A DNA stretch of 64,000 bases, taken from assembly GCA_047967505.1 (NCBI GenBank), contig CM106538.1; one strand, given 5' to 3'. A program made the translations under genes and the position numbers. A model generated the notes under the pieces. That model had not been told where the DNA came from and searched no databases. It worked only from the letters and a program-made list of their open reading frames with translations. Below, piece after piece: positions 46,245-58,400 of the stretch (position 1 is the first letter of the stretch; the number at the start of each line of letters is the position of its first letter). Source of the stretch: Dipteris shenzhenensis (taxonomy: Eukaryota > Polypodiophyta > Polypodiopsida > Gleicheniales).

Positions 46245-48870
46245 TTTCACATATCTGAGCATCAAACGCTGGGATCTCTAGAGAGCGCGCAACTGTTGTT
46301 GGATTTGCTTGAGCTGGAGAGCTACCTTGGGTAAGAACCGTGTACATTGTTTGTTGCTCTTTTTTTGTTAAAACAAAAGTTTTTATTTGAGTGGGAAAAC
46401 ATGCTATTGTTTGTCTTTTAGGACTGTTCTTGATTCAAGGTTTCTAATGAATCTCCATGCCCACAATCCTTTAGATGGACGAGTCCATATGGGATATTAC
46501 GCTATCCTAGATTGCCGGGTCAATAATTATAGTTCCCAATTTATCTTTCTGTGTGATGCTGGCCCATATACGAATGTTGGTACCCGTTGTATTTTCGTAA
46601 CTGCGGTGGATGTGGCGAACGTCGCAGCCCTTTCCGTGTAACACATGGTCGCAGACTTTTCCCTCAGGGATGTTTGTGTGTCTATTGTAGATTTTGTATG
46701 TTCAGTTATGACTTTATTTGCGGCTGTGTATTTGGATATATCAATCAGTTGTTTGATGTAGCTATTGCATGTTCATACATGTGATTGCACTTTTGGATGT
46801 GATATTTTTGAAGTACTCTGTCAGAGAAATTTTTTTTTGGACATGGCGGATGTGGAGTACATGGTCGGCGCAGGCTTTTTCCCTATAGTACATGGCCGCA
46901 GACTTTTTCCCTTTTAGGGATGTTTGTGTGTCTATTTTAGATTTTGTATGTTCAGTTATGACTTTGTTTGCGGATGTGTATTTGGAAAGAGTTTTACAGG
47001 AAAGTGTTAGAAGCTGAAATCATTACGGGTACCAATGCTGGTGATAGAACGTTTATTTGAAGGATAACATTCATTTCGACCAACCTTAAACTCCCATTCG
47101 ACATGAGGAGACGGCAATTTCCTATCCGATTTGGCATTTGGCATGACAATCAATAAGCCACAGGGCCAAACATTGTTTGTTTTGGGGCTGTACTTGGCGA
47201 CACCGGTATTCAATCATGGCCAACTATACGTGGCATTTCCACATATCCGAGCATCAAACGCTGTTACTTAAGGTTTTCATTTTGCAGAGTGCGTCTAATG
47301 CTAGGGGCGAGGAGATGGATAATACTTCTACCACAAATGTTGTGTACAAGGAAGTTTTGCAATTGGCAATAGCAAGAGCCTAGGAGTATGACATTGCTCT
47401 TTCAAACCCTCTTGAGGCTTTCTTGGGTGGCAAATCTTCATTTCGGTAATCTTTGTATAGGTTTTTTTAAACTTCTTTCAATATTCCAACTGTCATAGGT
47501 CTTCGAGAATGTTGGCTATTTACAGAAATATGAACTGAGACGTAATATTTCATGACTTTGTCCTTGATAATGTTTGGATTTCATTTTTCATTTGAGTCAT
47601 GGGTTTGCAATATACTACAACCTATTTTCTCTTCAAGCCTATTGTTTTTTTCCAGTATATGTAGATCGACACGTGCATTCTTTTTTTGCAATGCGATAGG
47701 ATGTCTAGGCAGTTCACGTTTCTCATCGAAAACAGGAGCGCAAGTGCAAGGTACATAGCTGCTTGACAACCACGTTTTATGTTGACATGTTTAATAGTAT
47801 AGTCACTCACTTTTAGAAAAATGCAGATCTTGCGGACTGGGGATCTCTGGAGAGCGCACAACTGTTGTTGGATTTGCTTGAGCTGGAGAGCTACCTTGGG
47901 TAAGAATCGTGTACATTGTTTGTTGCTTTATTTTTTTGTTAAAACAAAAGGTTTTTTTTTTGATTATATGTGAGTGGGAAAACATGCTATTGTTTGTCTT
48001 TTAGGACTGTTCTTGATTTAAGGTTTCTAATGAATCTCCACATCCACAACTCTTTGGATGGACGAGTCCATTTGGGATATTACGCTGTCCTGGCTTGCTG
48101 GGTTCATAGGGATGATGGACCACATACCATCACTGTTCGCTGGCTGGGATACGGAAGAATGTGTGGGGACACGAATTTTCTATCGAGGGCAAAATGGGGA
48201 CTACACGTACACCTATCTGAGCATTGTTGACAGCCCTTTGCGTCTGAGTAAGTACTCTAAAGAATGAGTTGGGTTTTACCAACATACATGTATAAAAGTT
48301 TTATGGCTCAATAATTATAGTTCCTCAATTATCTTTCTATGTGATGCTGGGCTAGATACGATTGCTGGTACTCCGTTGTATGTTCGTAGCCGTGGTGGAC
48401 GCGGCGGATGTGGTGGACATGGAGTGAATGGCCGTCGCAAGCTTTTCCGTGCAGTACATGGCCGCAGACTTTTTCCTTAGGGATGTTGGTGTGTCTATTG
48501 TAGATTTTGTATGTTCAGTTATGACTTTATTTGTGGCTGTGTATTTGGATATATCAATCAGTTCTTTATGTAGCTATTGCATGTTTAGACATGTGACTGC
48601 ACTTTTGGATGTGATATTTTGAAGTACTCTTGTCTTACAGAATTTTTTTTATAGACATGGCGGATGTGGAGTACATGGCTGACGCAAGCTTTTCCCTATA
48701 GTACATGGCCGCAGACTTTTCCCTTTAGGGATGTTTGTGTGTCTATTGTAGATTTTGTATGTTCAGTTACGACATTGTATGCGGATGTGTATTTGGACAT
48801 ATCAATGAGTTCTCTGATTTCACTTTTGGATGTAATATTTTGAAGTACTATGTCGTAGACATTTTTTTTG
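46245..48870. repeat. Duplicated block with nested ~200-bp repeats
   Basis: 46250-46640 recurs at 47838-48420 (GAGCTGGAGAGCTACCTTGG, GTGGGAAAACATGCTATTGT, GGACTGTTCTTGATT.AAGG, GATGGACGAGTCCAT). A second unit (GTACATGGCCGCAGACTTTT, GGGATGTTTGTGTGTCTATT, TGTATGTTCAGTTATGAC) recurs at about 46640, 46890, 48455 and 48700. Both copies of the first unit show LLLDLLELESYLG, a GTAAGA...TTTTAG intron-like gap and then TVLD.RFLMNLH.HN..DGRVH.GYYA. This suggests a captured two-exon gene fragment I cannot identify. Confidence 0.8.
46986..47455 (+). pseudogene. Helitron helicase C-terminal fragment
   Basis: The plus strand reads RKVLEAEIITGTNAGDR ... RITFISTNLKLPFDMRRRQFPI. After frameshifts near 47130 it continues into the TINK..GP motif and GLYLATPVFNHGQLYVAF, then a C-terminal tail (NVVYKEVLQLAIARA). 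It is a relative of the helicase end at 6825-7253 (KVLEAEITTGANVGDR), on the opposite strand. A stop occurs at about 47057-47059. Walker motifs are absent, so this is a 3' remnant lying between the two duplicated units. Confidence 0.8.
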
Positions 48871-49533
48871 GTTAGAATATGTTGCTGGTTTCAGACATTT
48901 TAGCATCTTGAGACCCGGCGGAGCGGGTCGCTAGCCCGTCGTAGACGGGTCAGGTTACTCGTGTAACGAAAGGGAGGTGAGAGCAGAGGAGAGCTACCCG
49001 GAGAGTGCCACGTGGAAACCTCTCCTTAAAGAGTAGTATAGATGAGTCCGTCCAGTGTTCACAGAAAACCTGCAAACTATATACAATGAACCTGTAACAT
49101 TTTTATTTTCACCTATAAAAATTATTTTCTCAATTTTGTAAAATCTGCAAAATTTTAGGCAATTTAGTTATATTTTAGCTAAAAGGTCGACAAATTCTTC
49201 GGAAAAACCTTCAAAATTTGAAACCCCAAGTTTTATGATTTGTTGAGAAAAATGTTTTCTGTGAACACTGAGTCCGTCCCAAATTCTTATTCCGTTCTGA
49301 TTCCTAATAACCCCTCGCACAGCCATCGACAGATATGACCTCGTGGACTTTTGGATAATAGATACTCACGAAATCCAATATTCCAAATTATGAAAAAAAA
49401 AAAGAAATATTCCTTCCCAAAAGTCTTTAGTCATGTGGAAGATCTTGTAGTATCCAAACTCACAAACTCCAGCCATTTCAGCATATCTCACGCGCAAAAT
49501 TTGTGGTCAATGGATATGCGAACTTTTCATTAC

Positions 49534-50309
49534 CTGTGGATCACCCACCCATCTGAACGGAATCGACAACAAACCCATCTCCTGATCGTACCACCAATCG
49601 GCCACCAGCACACTCAACTCTCCGTCGTAGCTGAACGGCTCCTTCGTTCCATTTGCCACTTCCACGATCAACCAGCCGTACAATCCTGACGTGCGTTGCA
49701 TGCCGTGGTGCCCGTGGTAGAAGAATGTTCCAGCCGGGGCAGGAAGTAGGTTTTGATTTCATAGCACATAGCACAGCAATAAGGAAGCCTTGAAACGCAA
49801 TGACATCACTGGAGAAAGAAAGTTAATGCGATGTCTAGCTATGTGTAAGAAACCGAACATTTGAACAAAAGTTACTAATGTTTTCCCTGGAGCGATGGCA
49901 CATTGAGAAACAGACCCAGTCCCATCGGACCACGGTGTTCCAATCTGGAACCCCAGGAACAAACCTTCATCAGTGACGATATCAATGTTCAATTACACCC
50001 AACAACCCACCAAAGGCTAAACTTCTCCATGAAACTCACCTGCCGTATTCCGTGCCAGTGGATAACCAAACTCTCGGTGGGCATGAGATTTTGCACGTCA
50101 ACAATAATCGTGTCCCCAGCGTGAGCACCTATGGTTGGGCCCGGATATGTTCCGTTGATGGCAATCAACAGTCGCTCTACGCAATCCGGTGACCAGAACG
50201 CGTAGTTTATCGTCCACAAATGCTTCACTTCGGCTGCGCGCGCAATGCTGGTAGCGTGCTGAAGTGCGACGAGGATGAGAAACAACGATGTGACTTTCTT
50301 CATCCACAT
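49534..50309 (-). pseudogene. Ascorbate oxidase N-terminal exons (first cupredoxin domain)
   Basis: Exon 1 is 50309 (or 50303) to 50040: a hydrophobic signal peptide (MKKVTSLFLILVALQH), then YAFWSPDC, INGTYPGPTI..HAGDTIIVDV, and IHWHGIRQ at a CAG/GTGAGT donor. Exon 2 is 49944-49876: IGTPWSDGTGSVSQCAIAPGKTL. Exon 3 ends at 49534 with [45 protein letters not shown]...PFRWVGDPQ and a CAG/GTAATG donor. Copper-ligand pairs HWHG and YHGHHG are present. The acceptor of exon 3 is not found and about six residues (the usual YRF-V- strand) are missing, so the gene is probably broken. The second and most of the third domain do not follow; the matching C-terminus is at 4326-4554, same strand. Secreted copper enzyme of the cell wall in intact form. 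Confidence 0.85.
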
Positions 50310-52112
50310 CGGCTGCAACTGTACTGAGGATGCGAAAAAACAAAAGCAGCTCGATAAGAAAAGGCATAAAGAGCGGCGAAGATAGCCGCGGGCCTCTCCG
50401 TGCGTATCTTCCACTAAGCCATATTTACGCGCTACCGCAAACACAAGTGTAAGTCTGGGCTCTGCCTTCCAGTTGTCTCCTGATCCGAAATGGACGAGGA
50501 GAGGTTTGAAGTGTCAATGAAGAACAGACGACAGTGTTCACCGCCCGCAGGTACAAACTGTGACGCTGTCGGTACAGACGATGCGCTTGGGATTCAGCAT
50601 TGCGATTGGAATTTCCGATTTTGCTAGAGCATAGATCATTTACAGATGTGCAACACTGTGCATTCCGTATACTGGGCTGACTCCGACTGTCTCCGGTTTC
50701 TTTTGATCAGATTTCTAACTATTGCAGAAGAGCTTGGATCATGGATGGCTTAAGAGCTTGGATTGTAACGGTGTTGATTAGTAGAAGACATAGTTAGAGT
50801 AACTGTCGACCTTCGCTGATGGTATTGTTCAATGCACAAAACTTCGGAGCCTACTGCCTTATTATGGCATCTACTTGAACGCTTCAAGTAGATGCCATAC
50901 ATTGAACGGGTGTCTTGCCTTATTATGGCATTACTTGCACGGTTGAAGTATGCCATCTCTTTCCACTTACATAACTTCAGTTCCTGGCGTAGTAACTTGA
51001 CTCTAAACTTCAAAGGCCGCTTGTCATGGTTGTCAAGTTTTCCCACGTGGTTGCTAAATTTTAAAACTTAACTAATAACCACATTCCAAACTTCAAAGCC
51101 CAAATTACACATTTCTATCTTCATTTCATCTATGCAATGGGTAATGAGTATATAAATGGTCTCCAAATAAGATTTTTCAAGATTGTAAATTCGAATTTAT
51201 ACTTATTGCAATGAAAGCAGCGAATTTCCCCAACAAAATCCCTAGTACTAGTTTGTGACTTTATGAAAATTTTAAACTTTCTAATCAATTTTCAACCTCT
51301 TTATGTAGTGTGCAAATATTCAAACACCATAAAAGGGGTGTGAGAAACAAACTTATATACACGAGAATCTCAAGGGGACTCGCAAAGAAGACCATAGTAC
51401 GCATATCAGATAAGCTATGAGGACATAGCAACAATAATCAACCGATCTTATACATAGTGTTAACATAGATCATAGAAGCTAGGATGGCAAACTTTTCACA
51501 CAAGAGGTCACTACAACCCTTTGCACCATTTGCAAAGCTTATTCCAATGAAAACTACAAAGAATTTTCTTTCGCTAGTAGAGAGAAGTTATCAATAATAA
51601 TGTCAAAATTATTATCATCAAGGAAGTATCCATAGAACTATGGATATGAACATCAATATATAATATGTCTCTACCTATATTGACATTTATATTAAGCCTA
51701 TCACAAGAAAAATCCAAGGTATTTTGCAACAGTACTCTAAAATGTGCACGCGCACGTGTGTGTGTGTGTGTGTGTGTTATTGACATTTATATTGAGCTTA
51801 TCACAAGAAAAATCCAAGGTATTTTGCGACAGTACTAAAAAATGTGCATGCGTACGTGTGTGTATGTGTGTGTGTGTTATAGATGAGATGAATATCAATA
51901 TGAGAAACTCATACTAAAAACACTAATAGAATTGCATTCCCTTATTCAACATAAATGTACAAGAGAACCGCATCATGAAAAGTGGAGAGGGCAAGCTTCT
52001 AATCCTACAACCATCCAGAAGATAAAGCTCAATCAGTTCAATGAATCTAGGGATACAATCTCGATGGAGGCCTATCGATTGTTATCCCTTTCACTCAACA
52101 AGACATCACCTG
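50310..52112. other. Noncoding region with a hairpin and GT microsatellites
   Basis: Upstream region of the ascorbate-oxidase exons. It contains the hairpin at 50864-50898 and a ~85-bp direct repeat with (GT)n at about 51684-51776 and 51788-51876 (ATTTATATT.AG, AAAATCCAAGGTATTTTGC). No gene is recognised. Confidence 0.55.
50864..50898. repeat. Perfect 16-bp inverted repeat with 3-nt loop
   Basis: ATGGCATCTACTTGAA is followed by CGC and its exact inverse complement TTCAAGTAGATGCCAT. Diverged half-copies (TTATGGCATTACTTG, GAAGTATGCCATCTC) follow at about 50924-50958. No function is known. Confidence 0.85.
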
Positions 52113-52870
52113 CACAACAGCACAAAGCAACTATAGATGCGCTTGATAGACGTGCAAAATAGTGGGCGTGTCTATAGGCATTGCTTGAATAGAGAAATTA
52201 CAGGCGCTTCTAACAGCGCATCTATTTGCGTGTGTATTGACGTATCTATTAGCACGTCTACACTGAGAAATTACGAGCCCGTCTAACACTACGTCTAACA
52301 ACACATCTATTTACGCATGTATTAGCACGTCTATTAGTGCATCTACACTGAGAATTAGGGGAAGTAGCAAGCTAAGGGTGTCCACTTTTTGCCCACTTTT
52401 TGTTCACTCCCCAATCCTTAGGAGGTGGAAAAACAAGCTTTTCAGCAGACAAAAATGCAAATCTCACCTACTTTCCTATGGATCTAGTCTTTGAAGTCTT
52501 CAGACACAACATCACACATGCTACTGTGCACACAATCGTATAGTCTGATCGAAAATTCGATGCACACACAAAAAATTTCTTTGTGTCACACGGCATGGTT
52601 CCACAACAAGACAAAGCACCCATAGACGTGCGCACAACCGCGTTTCATGAACTAAATAAAAACCTTACGGGCGCATCTATTTGCACGTCTATTTTTGCGT
52701 CTAGAGACCCACGTCTAATTGCGTGTCTATATATCAGACACACGCACGTATAGACGCGCAGTTAGATGCATAAATAGATGCGCTTATAAACGTGTTTATA
52801 GACGCACATATAGATGTAAGTCGAATAGATAGATGCGAATATAAACGCATTTTTAAACGCACTGATAGAC
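52113..52870. repeat. Left end of CACTA element 2: inverted repeat and motif array
   Basis: After the terminal repeat the region carries many copies of AGACGCGC/GCGTCTA and variants (GCATCTATTTGCGTG, TAGACGCGC, TAGATGCGC) in both orientations. They are dense at 52125-52350 and 52665-52875, with a plain stretch between. C/T and G/A variation inside the motif suggests decay of methylated CG. Confidence 0.85.
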
Positions 52871-53231
52871 GCGCTTTAAAAAAAAATAAAATTTACAGAA
52901 TACTGTGTATGTTGTGTATGCTATATAGTTACAAGAATCCCATATCCACATTGTGTAATTCAATTCTTACAGCCAACCGCATTTTAATTACAATTCCAAA
53001 TAAAACATTACAACTCCAAAACGCAATAAAATTAAAAGCTCAAAAAGTGCTTGTATATACATATAGCACGAAGCTAAGCCACGTCATGTGGCTTCAAGTA
53101 CAAAAAATAAGGAAGCTAAGCCACGTCAGTGGCTTCAAGTACAAAAAATAAGAGGAGTCTATATACAAGAGGCACGAAGCCAAGCTAGTGGCTTTAAGTA
53201 CAAAAAAGAGTAGCTAGCACTACTTCTACGA

Positions 53232-54688
53232 CTAATCCTCGCTGCCTTCCACGCTCCCTTCTGCGCTCCCTTCTGTGCCTCCTTCCTCGTCTTCCTCGTC
53301 GTCTTGTGCATGGGCCTGTAAACAAGGGACAACATATATCAATCTATGAAAAGTCAAATCTTTACTTATAATTTTGGCATTATTTAATTACTTTCAAATA
53401 CCTAGGGGGCCGCTCTAGTAGCTCGGGTATACTGCTCCTCAGTAATCAACCCGTCATCATAGAAGTGTCTCCATGTATCTCCTCTGCGATGGTGGCGTTG
53501 GTAGGCTGTCTCCACTGGAGTAGGGTATCTGCCCACGATCTCAAGCTGCATGACCGCGACACACTTTGCGGGGGGATTAGTACCAAGAAAAAACCAACCT
53601 CCTAATAAACTACATAAGCAATATAATTTGAGATCGATACTTACAAATTGGGCCTCCCATGATTCAACACCCCCTGCTCCAAAATGCGCGCTTCCATATT
53701 CCTCCATCTGGATCCTCCGTGCCTCCACGTGCTGCAGACTAGGGTCCTCCCTCGCTGACTTCATTGCCTTCTTCCACTCACGCTTGTGAGCGGTGTGGGG
53801 CGGGCCCCTTGGTGGTTGACCTGCCTCAAGCCTGGCAAGCTCCGCTAGTGCCTGCCTCTTAAGCGAAGATCTTTTATTGCTAAGTATCGTAACAATCTTT
53901 GACTTCCTCCATTTATCTGTGAATTGGCGATTGGGGGGGTTAGGATACCTAGAGCGAACAGTAGCGAGGGTCTCATCAGCTAACCTCTTTGGGTGGTCTT
54001 TGTAGTTTTTAAAGCAATCTCTGTAATTGTTAGCAATTAGAGAGCACATGAAGGCCATGATGTCCTTCCCCCGCGCATCCATCAAGATGCCTCCTGTCTG
54101 AGTGATGTCATAATAAATTGTACCATCACCCAGAGGCACATCTAAATCATCTGAATCATCATCCTCCTCACCGCCACATGGCCCAAAACACTGTGCCATG
54201 CATCCCCCACCACTCTCCCTGCTACTACGCCTGCTACCCTATCGTGTCGAGCTCGTACGCTGGCCACTCGTAGTTGGGGACTGCACAGGACTACGCTAAC
54301 CACTCATAGCTGGAGAACCGAGTCTCGACGGCACAGGAGTACGTCGATGGCTCGCCGAGACAGAAGGACCTCCTGACGGCATGGGGGAAGGGGCATAAGA
54401 CAGGATGGCAGAAGGGACATAAGATGGCATGGGGGAAGGGGCATAACACAGTACGGGGGAAGGGGCATAAGAAGGGGCATAAGACAGCTGTGCTGACTCC
54501 ACTGGGGTGATCTCAGGCGGTGTGGGGTGGCTTGGAGTCTGTAGTGCCGACTCTTGGGGAGTGTTTAGAGTACCCGTCATATACCCGTATAACTCCGCAA
54601 GACTAGGAGGGTGCCCTAAAAGGTTATATAAGTCCTTCCAAATAGATTCCCGGGGATCATGTGAGCTAGAAGCGCTTCCTGGCCACAT
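53232..54688 (-). pseudogene. CACTA-2 tnpA-like protein (Transposase_24-type)
   Basis: Exons 54688-53645, 53545-53402 and 53315-53232, phase 0, about 423 codons. A 67-bp leader intron (54695-54761) ends six bases before the ATG. The N-terminal half is a Ser/Pro/Tyr repeat (SYAPSP units). The core (YYDITQTGGILMDARGKDIMAFMCSLI ... LATVRSRYPNPPN ... YGSAHFGAGG.ESWEAQF) aligns with the element-1 protein (SYQITSAGEIIEDKKGKAVMAAM ... RYPNPPN ... SHFGAGGRYAFEA). The tail is acidic. Stops at 54296-54298, 54239-54241 and 53402-53404 (last codon before an intron) kill it. The same three-exon plan as element 1 supports common descent. Confidence 0.82.
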
Positions 54689-54764
54689 GTTGAACTGGAA
54701 AAAAGGAAAACAATGTATTATTGATGAGCTGAGAAGAAAGGGGAAGAAAAGAGAGGCTTACTGT

Positions 54765-54910
54765 CAGAGCGCGTCTATAGACGCGCCTGATTTGCGCGTC
54801 TATAGACGTGTCTAATAGAGCGTCTAACAGAGTGTCTATTAGACGCGCCTATAGACGCGCTTTTAGATGCGCCTTGAGACGCGCCTATAGATGCGCTCCG
54901 ATAGACGAGA
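54765..54910. promoter_or_regulatory. Central motif array next to the CACTA-2 tnpA-like leader
   Basis: About 10 copies of TAGACGCGC or its inverse lie here, several as the palindrome GCGTCTATAGACGC. The array begins right at the 5' end of the tnpA-like leader exon (donor at 54761, exon end 54762). It likely overlaps the promoter, and feedback control by the element's own protein is inferred. Confidence 0.75.
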
Positions 54911-55307
54911 TTTCTAAAAAGTAGAAAAGGACATTGCGCCCGACACAAAAACGTGACACTGATACCCAGATCATGTGCTTCTTGGATATGAGAAAGTACA
55001 AAACTGGAGAGAGCAAACTTCCAAACAAGATCAACTGCAAAAAGACTTACTTGGATAGAGGTATAGAAGGTTCTTCTTTCTTTTTCAAAGTTGCTTCTTC
55101 TCCTTGTTCAGCCTCCTCTCCTTTAAGCTTAGAAGTAAGTGTGGGTGCCTTTCTCTTGAGTATAAGCTTGGAAGTAAGTATGGGAGCCTCCCTCTTAAGC
55201 TTCGAAACTATGGATCTGCTAATAAAGAAGGAAGCAAGCCACGCGAAGTTTAAGGTAATGTGAAGAAAAGCAAAGCGAGCGGCGCGCCGAAAAGCAGGTT
55301 TAAAAGC

Positions 55308-55415
55308 CACGTCTATAGTCGCGTCTAATAGCACGTCTATAGGCACAGAGTAGACGCGCGTTTAGACGCGCCATTAGACGCGATGTTAGACGCGACTATA
55401 GATGCGGCGATAGAT
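55308..55415. promoter_or_regulatory. Central motif array upstream of the CACTA-2 transposase
   Basis: Eight or so copies of TAGACGCG/CGCGTCTA variants lie in about 110 bp, ending 65 bp before the transposase start codon. The 400 bp between this and the 54.8-kb array has none. Confidence 0.75.
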
Positions 55416-55479
55416 GCAACACAGAGTTTAAATTAAACATTTGAAGAAGAGCAAATTTGGTGGGTTGTTTGTTTGTAGG

Positions 55480-58400
55480 ATGTCTCCATCTTCAACAGGT
55501 AGCTCCAGTGAGGATGAATCCCTCCGTATCCACCATCGCGAAATGTGGTTGGAGCAAAAAATCAAATGTCTGTGTGATTGATGTCGAGGAAACATGTATC
55601 ATGCACGCAGGATTACACTCAATCATATCTCAAAGTATGGAGAATGGGATGTGACCGTAAACAGGGTAAGGGTTTGTAAGTTAAGGTTGATTGAGATACC
55701 TATGGGTGTTCATATGTTTGAGTTATGATCCCGTTTTAATTTGATATAGGATGTAGTGCCACACCCGCATATGTTACCCTATGCTTGTCGTGAGAAGGCG
55801 AAGCGTCGGCGATATGAGGTGGGATCTTCAAGAGGGACCGTTATGGATGCATGGAGTGATGGTGATAGTAGCCCTCCGCCATTACCTCATGAAGCCGTGG
55901 AGGAGGAGGTGTTTGATGATATGGTGCGGGATTTATATGTCCATCAAGGGAGGGATAATAGCATGGAGCAGGATGATCTTTTTACCGAAGCATCGACTCC
56001 ACTGTTTGAGGGGTGCACATTCTCTGTTCTACGTGCCTCCCTTGAGTTACTAAACTTGCAAACCATCTAGGATGGAGCAATGCAAGTTTGAATGCATTAC
56101 TCAAGTAAGCTTTAAAGTCGATTTTGCAAACATGGTGAATTATGCTAGTGGGTCAATTACTCGAATGCTTTTCCTCATTTATGGTCTTCACATGCAGGCT
56201 ATTGTGTAAAATGCTTCCAAGGGAGAATAAACTACCGACCTCAAGAGATATGGCAAGGCAACATGTGACCTCTCTTGGAGGATTAGATTGCAAGCGCATC
56301 CATGCATGTGTCAACGATTGCGTTTTGTTTCGTGGACTACATAAGGATGCAAGAGAGTGTCCTACTTGTGGAGAGGCAAGATATAGAGCAGATCTCAAAA
56401 CCTTGGATGTGCCTCGTAAGGTATTGCGACATTTTCCCATAATCCCTTGCATCCAATATATGTTCAAGTGCAAATCTATTGCAGAGCTCATGTCATGGCA
56501 TTCCTCCCATCAATCAACCGATGGCAAGTGGAGAACTCCCGCAGACTCTCCTGCATGGAAGCATATTGAAGACACATGGCCAAGCTTCAAGGAAGAACCT
56601 AGGAGCTTGAGACTTGGATTGGGTATGGACGGTGTGAACCCATTTGGTCTCAAAAGCACGTCTTACAGTGTATGGCCAGTGGTATTGGTGAATTACAATC
56701 TTCCACCCTCTATGGCTATTAAGAAAGGACATGTCATGCTGTCCCTTCTAAATCCAGGGAAACATAAAGTCAAAAACCCTGATGTTTATTTGGAGCCTTT
56801 GATTGATGAGCTAGAGATACTTTGGAGAGGTATCGACGTGCATGATGTGAGCAGGCCTCCCTCGTCACGAGACTTCAACTGCAAAGCAGTCTTGATGTGG
56901 ATGATGCATGACTTCCTAGGCTATGGCGAGTGTTCAGGTAAGCATTGCATTTTTTAATTATGAATAGGCAAAGGATGTGGCACCCTAAACCCACCTTCCA
57001 CTCTTAATTGCATCTATTATTCAGGTGTCACTACATCGGGTTACCATGCATGTCCTATTTGTGGTCCTTCGCTAGTTGCCTCACGGGCAGACTCATTGAA
57101 TAAGGTCATCTATGAGAATCACCATCGATTTCTCCCACCTAATCATCCTAGATATGTTGCCCCTTGGAATGAAGTCCTCCCACAATCACTCACCGCGGGA
57201 GATTGGATGAGAATTTGGGACGGTTCCACGATGACTCCACCACTTGGCATGAGCTGGTAAGGGTTTGTAACTATTGGCTGGAAGTAAAGATTGGCTATAT
57301 TGGCTGAAAGTAAAGATTGCACGCTAACACTTTATTTTGTTTAGATACTCCATCTTTTATCGTTTACCATATTGGTCCCATCTCAAGATCAATCACCTGC
57401 TTGATCCCATGCATATCTTCAAGAATGTGGCATCTACCATTTGGGAGCATTTGAATGGGACACGAGATTTGGCAGGCATAAGGGAGGATCTACGTACTAC
57501 AGGGAGGATGCGTGAAGCTTGGCCTCAAGAGAGACCAAATGGGCATGTTTTTTTACCTCGTGCACCGTGGATGTTATCAAAGCTAGAGATGGTGACGGTG
57601 AAGTGCGCTATTACTACAATTCGTACTCCCATTGGATGCATGAGGTGTTTGAAGGGAGCCTTTACAAAGAGCAAGAAAAGAGGTGTAGAGCAATTATATG
57701 GCTTGAAATCTCATGATTGGCACAAGATGCTCCAAGTAAGTATTTTATATGCATAATATCTTTTTTCTTTCAAATTTGTGAGTGAATAGCTATAAGCAAC
57801 CTATCAACCACCTCCTCGCGGGTTCAGTTCATACTACCTACTAGCATTTCACGTAGTGCATCGAAGGACGTGAAAGATTGTATTTACAAGATGGGCGAGC
57901 TTGTGAGGTATGTGAGCTCAAAGGAAATAGATCCCACCACGCTTGAGAATGCTCGAGTTATGTCAGTGGAGGCGGTTTGTTTAGTGGAGGAGACATTTCC
58001 ACGTTCTATTCTCACAAGCCAACTACATCTCATAGTGCATTTGGTGGATGAGATTGCTATATGCGGTACTATACATGCACGATGGTTGTTCTTCCTCGAG
58101 TGCTTCATGAAGACCTTGAAGGGCTTCGTGAGACAAAATGCAAGACCCGAAGGTAGCATGGCCAAGGGTTGGTTGGTACAAGAGTCACTTGTATATATTT
58201 CTGAGTTTCTTGTTGATGTGGATAGCTCTCTCCCACAACTATGGAGAGATGATGAAGACCTAAGGATGACCTCTATTGTGCCTCAAGGGAAAGGACGCAA
58301 CAAAGTAATAGACACGGAGTTGCATAATAGTATCAACCTCTTTTGCGTGCTTAATAGTGATGTGATGAAAAGATGGGTGACAAGATATGAGGATGCAAAG

